Origin: Clostridiales bacterium
GTDB taxonomy: Bacteria; Bacillota; Clostridia; Christensenellales; CAG-138
Length of the DNA: 20,248 nt
NCBI GenBank assembly: GCA_004554165.1
Contig: SFNQ01000032.1
Location: 1 to 20,248, forward strand
Reading direction: 5' to 3'
The position numbers were made by a program, and so were the translations under genes. Positions within the stretch are counted from its first letter, which is position 1; each line of letters starts with the position of its first letter. Shown piece after piece: positions 1 to 6,069 of this stretch. Under the pieces are notes generated by a model. The model was not told the origin of the DNA. It ran no database searches and saw only the letters and a list, made by a program, of their open reading frames with translations.

Positions 1-18
1 GCCAGCGTCATCGAGTAA
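1..18 (+). CDS. Possible 3' end of an upstream gene (partial)
   Basis: Frame 1 reads Ala-Ser-Val-Ile-Glu and then a TAA stop at 16-18. A strong hairpin terminator follows about 40 bases later, which is what the end of a plus-strand gene would look like. Five codons are too few to identify a protein, and the frame may be fortuitous. Confidence 0.2.
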   Translation, partial: ASVIE

Positions 19-60
19 GGAACGAGAAAACGGGCGCCGGGGAAACGGGCGCACGAGGGA

Positions 61-90
61 GCGAAAAAGTGGCGTCGGCCACTTTTTCGC
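61..90. terminator. Strong bidirectional intrinsic terminator
   Basis: The arms GCGAAAAAGTGGC (61-73) and GCCACTTTTTCGC (78-90) are perfectly complementary around the four-base loop GTCG. The A run on one side and T run on the other give a T-rich 3' arm in both directions, so it can end transcription from either strand. It probably ends a plus-strand gene lying to the left of the window. Confidence 0.75.
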
Positions 91-640
91 GTTTTGGGCT
101 AGGGCGCTGCCGGTATGCGCCGCATCCTTTGCAACGCGGCTTTGGGAAGGGCGAAACCACATCGCGCCCAATGGCGCCTGTTCTGTTCCATCGGTTCCGG
201 CAGGACAAACCGGAGACGGCCAGGGCAGGGCCTTCTGAACGGGCAAGCCCCGACCGGCCGGAACACATCGAGCGGGGGCATAGGCTTATCAGGCCGGGGC
301 AGACGTCCCCGGGGATGCCGCAGCAGACAGCGCCGCTTCCGCCGGAGCGGCAATGGCTGCGAAGCCTGCGCCTGGGCGGCGCATGCCGCCGGCGCTTTTG
401 CAAGGACGGCTGCGGATTGACGACAGGGGGCCGGGGAATTGCAAAGGAAAGCGGACGGCGTACCGAAGCCGGTGCGGGGACGGCATGGCAACAGGGGGAC
501 GGCCTCTCCCGGAGACAGGCCCTATATTGCGGGGCGACGACTGCCGGGCGCCGGGAAACAAATAGCAGAAGAGCTCCGGGGAAAAACGCCCCGGCCCCAC
601 CCGCGGCATGCGGGCAGAGCCGGAGGCAGGGTCCCTTTCC
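91..640. other. Gene-free GC-rich interval
   Basis: I see no convincing gene in these 550 bases. Open frames exist on both strands, but their translations are Arg/Pro/Gly-rich, have no recognisable domain and lack a ribosome binding site. Short inverted repeats occur, for example TCCCCGGGGA near 307-316 and CCCGC/GCGGG near 600-614. The 3' end lies downstream of the minus-strand NlpC/P60 gene. No tRNA, rRNA or riboswitch pattern was recognised. Confidence 0.5.
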
Positions 641-1717
641 TCAGCCTGCAAGCGCGCCGGTCATGCGGCGCACTGCCGTAAGCTTCATGGCGGAAAGGTT
701 TGTGATTTTGACCACGTCGCCGGTATGGGGCGAGTGGATGAACTTGCCGTCGCCCACATAGATGCCCACGTGGGATACGGGGCTGTTGAAGGCCACAAGA
801 TCGCCAATGCGGATCTGGCTTCTGGGCACGGCGATGCCTGCCGCGGCCTGTTCATAGCTGACGCGCGGGATGCTGATGCCCGCCTTTGCAAAGGAGTATT
901 GCGTCAGTCCCGAGCAGTCGAAGCCGGTAGAGGGGCTGGAACCGCCGTAGACATAGGGCGTGCCGAGGAAGGACTTGGCGGTATTGACCACCGTGTTGAT
1001 CCGGGTGACCTCAGCGCCTATGGCGGAGAGGGTTTTGGCGCCGGCGACACCGTCTGCGGAGAGGCCGTTTCTCTGCTGGTATTTGCGCACGGCGGCCTGC
1101 GTATTGCTGCCGTAAATGCCGTCCGCGCTGCCGGAGAGGTAGCCCAGCAGGATGAGGTTGCCCTGAAGGGTTTTGACCTGCGCGCCTTGGCTGCCGTAGC
1201 GCAGCGTCGTGCTGCCGGACGGACTGGCGGACGGAGCGCCGCCGGAAAGCGTCACATAGTTCTGGTGTACATAGCCCTTGTAGCTGCCGAAGGCGGCGGC
1301 GTACCAGTTGCCGCTGGTTCCGGTGACGGTGACGGTATCGCCGCGGTTCAAGTAGGTCAGGCGGCTGTAGGCCGTGGAAGGGCCGGAACGCAGGTTGACC
1401 CTGTCGCCGGTAACGGTTCCGGTCTGCGCAGAGGCGGCAGAACCGCTGCTTCCGCTGTAGGAGATATAGTCCTTGTACACATAGCCGCTGTAGCTGCCGA
1501 AGGTGACCGCGTACCAGTTGCCGCTGGTCCCGGTGACGGTGACGGTATCGCCGCGGTTCAAGTAGGTCAGGCGGCTGTAGGCCGTGGAGGGGCCGGAACG
1601 CAGGTTGACGCGATCGCCCGTGATGATACCCGCGCCGTCCGCCCGCGCTGCTGTCAGGGGAAGGAATGCACCCAGCAGCAGCGCCAGGGAGAGCAGGTAT
1701 TTCAATGTTCGTTTCAT
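641..1717 (-). CDS. Secreted SH3b-SH3b-PG-binding NlpC/P60 peptidoglycan hydrolase
   Basis: This 358-residue protein is probably a secreted cell-wall endopeptidase that cuts peptide stems of peptidoglycan. A signal peptide (about residues 1-26, ending ARA-DG) is followed by two bacterial SH3 domains (about 31-88 and 101-158), each holding VNLRSGPSTAYSRL. Next come a Ser-rich linker, a peptidoglycan-binding type 1 domain (about 170-225) and a C-terminal NlpC/P60 domain. The catalytic set is visible: Cys268 in FDCSGL, His316 in SHVGIYVG and His328 in FIHSP. The start is an ATG with GAGGTGAT just upstream. A TATCAT -10 candidate lies at 1737-1742. The two SH3 copies are almost identical in DNA. 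The domain assignment is strong; substrate preference is inference. Confidence 0.93.
   Translation of the reverse strand: MKRTLKYLLSLALLLGAFLPLTAARADGAGIITGDRVNLRSGPSTAYSRLTYLNRGDTVTVTGTSGNWYAVTFGSYSGYVYKDYISYSGSSGSAASAQTGTVTGDRVNLRSGPSTAYSRLTYLNRGDTVTVTGTSGNWYAAAFGSYKGYVHQNYVTLSGGAPSASPSGSTTLRYGSQGAQVKTLQGNLILLGYLSGSADGIYGSNTQAAVRKYQQRNGLSADGVAGAKTLSAIGAEVTRINTVVNTAKSFLGTPYVYGGSSPSTGFDCSGLTQYSFAKAGISIPRVSYEQAAAGIAVPRSQIRIGDLVAFNSPVSHVGIYVGDGKFIHSPHTGDVVKITNLSAMKLTAVRRMTGALAG
1301..1609 (-). repeat. Duplicated SH3b coding segment (1301-1399 and 1511-1609)
   Basis: Two 99-base stretches exactly 210 bases (70 codons) apart differ at only two positions that I can see. They encode the same SH3 core in the NlpC/P60 protein, while the flanking parts of each SH3 domain have diverged. 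This indicates a recent internal duplication or gene conversion. Confidence 0.85.
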
Positions 1718-1736
1718 AAAGTATCACCTCGCGACC

Positions 1737-1742
1737 GATGAT
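1737..1742 (-). promoter_or_regulatory. Candidate -10 box of the NlpC/P60 gene
   Basis: On the minus strand TATCAT lies 19 bases before the ATG, with GAGGTGAT in between as ribosome binding site. No good -35 is visible at the usual distance; the upstream DNA is T-rich. The call is tentative. Confidence 0.35.
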
Positions 1743-1809
1743 ACCATGAAAATACGGAAAAAAAAGAAAATCGGGCGACTGTTTTAAAACTCGAAACAAC
1801 ATTGGAAAA

Positions 1810-1845
1810 CCGCGGAAAAACAGGAAGTTTCTCCGCGGCCTTTTT
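1810..1845. terminator. Hairpin terminator between the TSCPD operon and the NlpC/P60 gene
   Basis: Read on the minus strand, CCGCGGAGAAAC and GTTTTTCCGCGG form a 12-pair stem with one G-U pair and a five-base loop, followed by TTTT. On the plus strand the same hairpin is followed by CCTTTTT (to 1845). It most likely ends the minus-strand acyltransferase-TSCPD transcript, about 170 bases after the last stop codon, and may work both ways. Confidence 0.55.
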
Positions 1846-1921
1846 CGGGAAAAATGGAAAAATCCGGGCCGGAGAGCCATTCCCCGAGAAGCAGGAGGGC
1901 GCTTGCGCCGGCCGGTGGGAT

Positions 1922-1945
1922 GCGGTTTCCGGGACCGCTTTTTTT
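1922..1945 (+). terminator. Weak plus-strand terminator-like hairpin
   Basis: GCGGT (1922-1926) and ACCGC (1934-1938) form a five-pair stem followed directly by seven T residues. No plus-strand gene is seen before it, so its role is unclear. It could block antisense transcription entering the TSCPD gene from the left. Confidence 0.35.
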
Positions 1946-2007
1946 GCGGGCAGCCGTGGCGGGCGTCGGCGCCTTGTCCCAGGGTCTGCCCAGGGGGGGA
2001 GCGGCCC

Positions 2008-2262
2008 TCAGGTTCCTTCCCTTTGGGCGTACTGCACCGCGCGGGCCAGCTGATCCGCGCAGGAGGTGCCTTTCATGCCGCAGGTGTTGCCCAGGAGGAG
2101 CGCGGTCAGCTTTTCCGCCTCCATGCCCTCGGCCAGCTTTGCAATAGCCTTCAGATTGCCGTTGCAGCCGCCGGTAAAGACGATGTTTTTGACGCGGCCG
2201 TCCTCAAGGTCAAAGCGGATGTTGGAGGCGCAAACGCCCCGGGGCTGGTACTCAAACTGCAT
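2008..2262 (-). CDS. TSCPD domain protein (TIGR03905-like)
   Basis: This small 84-residue protein belongs to the TSCPD family. That domain also occurs at the C-terminus of some B12-dependent ribonucleotide reductases; stand-alone members have no firmly established role. Visible signature: GVCAS near the start, FTGGCNGN in the middle and CGMKGTSCADQLA near the end, where the usual TSCPD reads TSCAD. Its conserved cysteines suggest metal binding (inference). A longer frame begins at 2325, but the ATG at 2262 is chosen because AAAGGAG stands at good distance before it and the family signature begins right after. It overlaps the end of the acyltransferase gene by 11 bases, so the two are probably translated from one mRNA. 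Confidence 0.85.
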   Translation of the reverse strand: MQFEYQPRGVCASNIRFDLEDGRVKNIVFTGGCNGNLKAIAKLAEGMEAEKLTALLLGNTCGMKGTSCADQLARAVQYAQREGT

Positions 2263-3472
2263 TGGGAGACTCCTTTCCTTTCCCTGAGGCAAGGCGCAGC
2301 AGCCGCTTGCCCACGGGATGTTCATAGCAATAGGTCAAAAACGCGGCCAGCGCGATGGCGACAAGAAAGACAAGCAGCGTATACTGCTCCTGCCAGGCGC
2401 GGTTGCCGGCGATGTTGGGCAGCTCCGTCCCCTCCCAGTAGGGGATGCGCCATTCCTTGAGACGCACGGCGATCCACTGGTGCCAGATGTAGAGATTATA
2501 GGAGATTGCAGCGAAAAAGCGCATCGCGCGATTGCCCAGCAGCAGGGAGAAGGCGCGCCCGCCGAAGGAGAGCGACAGCACCAGCAGCGTGAACGCCAGC
2601 GAGAGCAGGAAGCGGTACTGCGCCTGAAAGACCGGGATTTCCTGGGCGGCTGCCGCGCCATGCTGCAAACGGTTCAGACAGTAGAGCGAGAGCGCCACGC
2701 CCAAAAGGGCTGCGGGCGCGAGCCAGCCGGCGCGTCTGCCGGAGAGCGCCTTTGCCGCATACACATAGAAAAGCGCGGCGGCCATGCCGTTTGCAAACAC
2801 GCCGAAGAAGCCGGGGAGCTGGTTCAGCGTCAGCCGCAGCGTGTCGGAATGGTGCAGCGCAAAGCCGCGCAGGTACAGCGCGGACACCGCAGCCATGCCG
2901 AGATAGGTAAGCAGCGGTTTTTTGCGGAACGCAGAGGCCAGCAGCGGAAACAGCAGATAGAACTGGGCCTCCACGGCCGCAGTCCAGAGCACGCCGTTGA
3001 TGTGCGTGGAAAGGTAGGTTTCGGGGGAAAACATCTGCGTGAAGGTCAGCGTTGCGAACAGATCCCGCAGCGCCTGCGCAGGTGCGCCATAGGCCCCTGT
3101 GGCAAGGGCGTAGGCGAAGAGGAGAATGGCCGAAAGCCAGTAGGGCGGAACGATTCGCGCAACGCGCTTCCAATAGAACGCCCGCGCGCCGGGGACGGGC
3201 TCTCCGAGAACCATCGCCCGCGCATGGGGCAGAAACAGGCAGAAGGCCGAAAGAAGCAGCATCAGGTCCACAAACAGGTAGCCCGTCCGCGGGATGACCT
3301 CCAGAGACAGCGTAACAAGCCCCTGCCCAAAGGGTACGGGAATGTGCAGAACGGGCGAAAGCCAGCTCTGCTGCCAGAGATGGTACCACACGATGATGAG
3401 AATCGCCACGGCGCGCAGGCCGTCCAGCGCGGGGATGTACCGCGTGTCGAGGCGGGGCTTTGGTTCTTCCAT
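2252..3472 (-). CDS. Acyltransferase family 3 integral membrane protein
   Basis: This 406-residue membrane protein of the acyltransferase 3 family would transfer an acyl group, commonly acetyl, to a sugar of a cell-surface polymer. Family landmarks: PALDGLRAVAILIIVWYH at the N-terminus, RIVPPYW after the second membrane segment, and NGVLWTAAVEAQFYLLFPLL in the middle. About ten hydrophobic segments follow one another to the C-terminus. The frame is open much further upstream, but that part is antisense-like sequence over murF, and the protein begins properly at the ATG at 3472. No Shine-Dalgarno precedes it; an extended -10 promoter ends six bases before the ATG, so the mRNA may be leaderless. 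The acceptor is unknown. It follows the murF terminator, so it is a separate unit from ddl-murF. Confidence 0.88.
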   Translation of the reverse strand: MEEPKPRLDTRYIPALDGLRAVAILIIVWYHLWQQSWLSPVLHIPVPFGQGLVTLSLEVIPRTGYLFVDLMLLLSAFCLFLPHARAMVLGEPVPGARAFYWKRVARIVPPYWLSAILLFAYALATGAYGAPAQALRDLFATLTFTQMFSPETYLSTHINGVLWTAAVEAQFYLLFPLLASAFRKKPLLTYLGMAAVSALYLRGFALHHSDTLRLTLNQLPGFFGVFANGMAAALFYVYAAKALSGRRAGWLAPAALLGVALSLYCLNRLQHGAAAAQEIPVFQAQYRFLLSLAFTLLVLSLSFGGRAFSLLLGNRAMRFFAAISYNLYIWHQWIAVRLKEWRIPYWEGTELPNIAGNRAWQEQYTLLVFLVAIALAAFLTYCYEHPVGKRLLRLASGKGKESPNAV

Positions 3473-3478
3473 AAAAAC

Positions 3479-3487
3479 AGTATAGCA
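3479..3487 (-). promoter_or_regulatory. Extended -10 promoter (TGCTATACT) of the acyltransferase gene
   Basis: The minus strand reads TGCTATACT, then GTTTTT, then the ATG at 3472. TATACT preceded by TG plus one base is an extended -10 element, which needs no good -35. Transcription would be expected to start about seven bases on, at the A of the start codon itself. It lies just downstream of the murF terminator. Confidence 0.55.
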
Positions 3488-3494
3488 CAGGAGG

Positions 3495-3524
3495 GAAAAA
3501 AGAAAAAGCCCGTGGAGCACGGGC
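3495..3524 (-). terminator. Rho-independent terminator of ddl-murF
   Basis: On the minus strand GCCCGTG, the loop CTC and CACGGGC form a seven-pair GC-rich stem followed by TTTTTCTTTTTT. It lies 31 bases after the murF stop codon and separates the ddl-murF transcript from the acyltransferase gene. Confidence 0.85.
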
Positions 3525-3554
3525 CTTTCGGGCGTCATATGGCAGGGCTTGCCC

Positions 3555-4904
3555 CTACAGCGCCATGAGCAGCGCCACCGTGCGCTCAAGGCGCATGCCG
3601 CGGGAGCCTTTGACGAGAATGGTATCCCCGTCCTGCACCAGCTCCGGCAGAACCCTGTGCAGCTCCTCCTGCGTTTCAAAATGAAGGGCGCTGCGGGGGC
3701 GGATCTGTGCCGCGCCTCGGCATATGGCCCCGGCGTTGGGACCGACGCAGAGGATGAGCTCCACGCCGTGGTTGGCCGCGTACAGCCCCGTGACCTCGTG
3801 GAACTCGGCGGAATCCGGGCCCAGCTCCAGCATATCGCCAAGCACGCACACGCGGCGGCCCCCGGCGCGCTCCAGCACGTCGATGGCGGCCATGACGGAG
3901 GCGGGGTTGGCGTTGTAGGTGTCGTCAAGGATGGTAAAGCGCGGCGTGGTTTTGATGTCCATACGTCCGGCGGAGGGGCGGTAGGCTCCCACGCCCTCGC
4001 CAAGCTCTGAAAGCGTCATGCCCAGCGTCAGGCCTGCGGCCACGGCGGCAAGGGCGTTGTAGACCATGTGCCGCCCGGGCGCGGGGACGAACATATCCTT
4101 TTGCTCGCCCCGATAGCAGGCTGTAAACGCCGTGCCCGCAAGCCCCTGCTCCAGCAGGGCTGTGGCGCGCAGGTCGTTGTCCTCGCCAAGGCCGAAGCGG
4201 AAGGCGTTATCCAGAGTGCGCAGCATATCGTCGTCGCCATTGACAATGAGCGTGCCGCCCGGCTGCATGTAGTCCAGCATTTCGGCCTTGCCCCGCAGGA
4301 TGTTCTCGCGCGAACCGAAAAACTCGATGTGCGCCACGCCGATGTTGGTCAGGATGCAGATGTCCGGCCGGATGATGCGCGACAGCGCGCGGATCTCGCC
4401 GGGATGGTTGGTGCCAAGCTCCAGAATGGCCAGACTGTGTTCCGGACCAAGCTGGAACACCGCCTGTGGTACGCCCGTCTGGTTGTTAAGATTGCCGGGC
4501 GTTTTGAAGGCCGGAAAGCGGCGGGAGAGCACGGTGTAGAGCATTTCCTTGGTGGAGGTCTTGCCCGCGCTGCCCGTCACGCCGATCACGGGGATGCGGT
4601 GTGCCGCAAGATAGCGCTCGGCAAGCCGCTGCAGCGCCTCCGTCGTGTCGGACACGAGGATATGCGGCGTACCATTGGGAAGGGGACGGTCGGACAGGGT
4701 GCAGAGCGCGCCCGCCTCCATGGCGCCGGGGATGAACTTATGGCCATCGTGAACCTGCCCCAGGATGGGGACGTACAGGACGCCCGCGCCGCAGCTTCGG
4801 CTGTCGATGGAAACGCGCTCCACCGGCTGCGGCAGCAGCGCGGCGTCGCCAAAGAACTGACCGCCGCAGGCCGTTACGGCTTCGGAAAGGGGAAAAGGAA
4901 TCAT
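3555..4904 (-). CDS. murF: UDP-N-acetylmuramoyl-tripeptide--D-alanyl-D-alanine ligase
   Basis: MurF adds the D-Ala-D-Ala dipeptide to UDP-MurNAc-tripeptide using ATP, the last cytoplasmic step in making the peptide stem. The 449-residue length is normal. The N-terminal substrate-binding domain (SIDSR at about 31-36) is followed by the ATP-binding central domain with the P-loop GVTGSAGKTSTK (108-119, Lys115). NLNNQTGVP, ELGTNHPGEI and the C-terminal-domain motif DDTYNANP are all present and intact. The ATG overlaps the ddl stop by the ATGA arrangement (4901-4904), so translation is coupled to ddl, whose product it uses. A terminator follows directly. Confidence 0.97.
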   Translation of the reverse strand: MIPFPLSEAVTACGGQFFGDAALLPQPVERVSIDSRSCGAGVLYVPILGQVHDGHKFIPGAMEAGALCTLSDRPLPNGTPHILVSDTTEALQRLAERYLAAHRIPVIGVTGSAGKTSTKEMLYTVLSRRFPAFKTPGNLNNQTGVPQAVFQLGPEHSLAILELGTNHPGEIRALSRIIRPDICILTNIGVAHIEFFGSRENILRGKAEMLDYMQPGGTLIVNGDDDMLRTLDNAFRFGLGEDNDLRATALLEQGLAGTAFTACYRGEQKDMFVPAPGRHMVYNALAAVAAGLTLGMTLSELGEGVGAYRPSAGRMDIKTTPRFTILDDTYNANPASVMAAIDVLERAGGRRVCVLGDMLELGPDSAEFHEVTGLYAANHGVELILCVGPNAGAICRGAAQIRPRSALHFETQEELHRVLPELVQDGDTILVKGSRGMRLERTVALLMAL

Positions 4905-5935
4905 GGGTTATACTTCCTCAAGGAGAGTTCTACAATGCGTTCGCAGAGCGAGGGGTAATCGATCCCGGCCTCCGCCGCGCCCTGGGGCAGCAGGCTTGTG
5001 GGGGTCATGCCGGGCAGGGTGTTCGCCTCGAGACAGTAAAGGCTGCCGTCCTCGGCCAGCAGGAAATCCGCCCGGGCGTAAACCGCAAGGTGCAGCGCCT
5101 CGCAGGCGCGGCAGGTCAGCTCCTGCACGTGGCGGGTCGTTTCCGGATCGACCCGCGCAGGGGTAATCTCCTCGGTCCAGCCGGGCTGATACTTGTGCGC
5201 GTAATCGTAAAAGCCCTCCCGCGGGATGATTTCCGTAGGCGGCAGGGCGCTGCCGCCCAGCATGCCGCAGGTCAGCTCCCGGCCGCGGATATATTCCTCC
5301 ACAAGGACCTCGTCCTCGTAGCGGAAGGCGTCGGTCAGGGCTGCATGGAATTCCGCCCGCGTATGGGCGATGGCGATGCCGATGGAGGAGCCGCCGCTGC
5401 AGGGCTTGACGACGCAGGGCAGGGGGAACGCCGGGGGCTGCGCGCCCTTTGTGAGGAGTACGCCCCTGGGCGTGGGAATGCCTGCGCCAACGAAGAGCTG
5501 CTTTGCAACCCACTTATGCATGGCCAGCGCGCAGCCGAAGTAGGGGCTGCCCGTGTAGCGTATGCCGTGCAGGTCCAGAAAGGCCTGAAGTCTTCCGTTC
5601 TCGCCGTCGCCGCCGTGCAGCGCAAGGTAGACGATGTCCGCTGCCCGGCACAGCTCCACAACGCCCGGGCCGACGTCGCCCAAAAATTCTCCCCCGCGCG
5701 CGGCCCGCACTGCGGCAAGGTCCGGCGCGGCTTCCGAGATGCTGCGCCTTTTGAGCGGCGCAGCAAGGGCAAAGACTTCCCCCGGGTCCGCAGGAAGCGG
5801 GTCCATGCCATAAAACAGGTCCAGAAGCACGGCCCTGTGCCCGCGCTCGATGAGAGCGTTTGCCGCCATCACGCCAGAGGAGAGGGAAACGTCCCGCTCG
5901 GGCGACAGGCCGCCCGCCAAAACAACGATGTTCAT
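4901..5935 (-). CDS. ddl: D-alanine--D-alanine ligase
   Basis: Ddl joins two D-alanines with ATP to make the dipeptide used by MurF, encoded directly downstream. The 344-residue ATP-grasp protein shows LAGGLSPERDVSLSSG at the start, LHGGDGENG, the EEYIRGRELT segment and the C-terminal LEANTLPGMTPTSL metal/serine loop. The omega-loop has FYDYAHKY, with the Lys-Tyr pair typical of D-Ala-D-Ala ligases as opposed to VanA-type D-lactate ligases, so I do not call a resistance enzyme. The usual MDK of the family reads MHK here (139-141). An ATG 24 bases further upstream is possible, but 5935 is preferred: GAGGTGG precedes it and the family N-terminus begins there. It has its own promoter. Confidence 0.95.
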   Translation of the reverse strand: MNIVVLAGGLSPERDVSLSSGVMAANALIERGHRAVLLDLFYGMDPLPADPGEVFALAAPLKRRSISEAAPDLAAVRAARGGEFLGDVGPGVVELCRAADIVYLALHGGDGENGRLQAFLDLHGIRYTGSPYFGCALAMHKWVAKQLFVGAGIPTPRGVLLTKGAQPPAFPLPCVVKPCSGGSSIGIAIAHTRAEFHAALTDAFRYEDEVLVEEYIRGRELTCGMLGGSALPPTEIIPREGFYDYAHKYQPGWTEEITPARVDPETTRHVQELTCRACEALHLAVYARADFLLAEDGSLYCLEANTLPGMTPTSLLPQGAAEAGIDYPSLCERIVELSLRKYNP

Positions 5936-5988
5936 CCGGCCACCTCGGTTTTCTCTCATAATTACGGTTTTCCGTTATCCATCTAAAA

Positions 5989-6017
5989 TTTATACCACGA
6001 AACCAATGGGATGACAA
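5989..6017 (-). promoter_or_regulatory. Promoter of ddl-murF
   Basis: On the minus strand the -35 TTGTCA (6012-6017) and -10 TATAAA (5989-5994) are 17 bases apart, a near-consensus housekeeping promoter. The leader to the ddl ATG is about 50 bases and holds a short ACGG-AAAA-CCGT hairpin. It is back to back with the plus-strand M3 peptidase promoter. Confidence 0.75.
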
Positions 6018-6033
6018 ATAATTTTTAAAACGG

Positions 6034-6063
6034 TTGTAAAAAGCGGGGCACCTATCGTATACT
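6034..6063 (+). promoter_or_regulatory. Promoter of the M3 peptidase operon
   Basis: TTGTAA (6034-6039) and TATACT (6058-6063) are separated by 18 bases. Six bases follow before the ATG at 6070, so transcription should begin at or within a base or two of the start codon. No Shine-Dalgarno is possible in that space. Confidence 0.6.
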
Positions 6064-6069
6064 GATGAT

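Noticed and set aside
608..1741. A 377-codon plus-strand frame opposite the NlpC/P60 gene with an internal protein repeat
   Set aside because: The repeat only reflects the duplicated SH3 coding segment on the true strand.
2263..2325. A longer N-terminus for the TSCPD protein
   Set aside because: The extra 21 residues lie inside the acyltransferase coding region and lack family similarity, whereas the ATG at 2262 has a good ribosome binding site.
2318..3568. A 416-codon plus-strand frame opposite the acyltransferase
   Set aside because: Its Arg/Gln/Glu-rich translation is the mirror of a hydrophobic membrane protein, with no domain or start signal.
3555..5935. ddl-murF as part of a vancomycin-resistance cluster
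   Set aside because: The ligase has the Lys-Tyr omega-loop of ordinary D-Ala-D-Ala ligases, and there is no VanH, VanX, VanT or VanRS gene; ddl-murF pairing is normal in wall synthesis.
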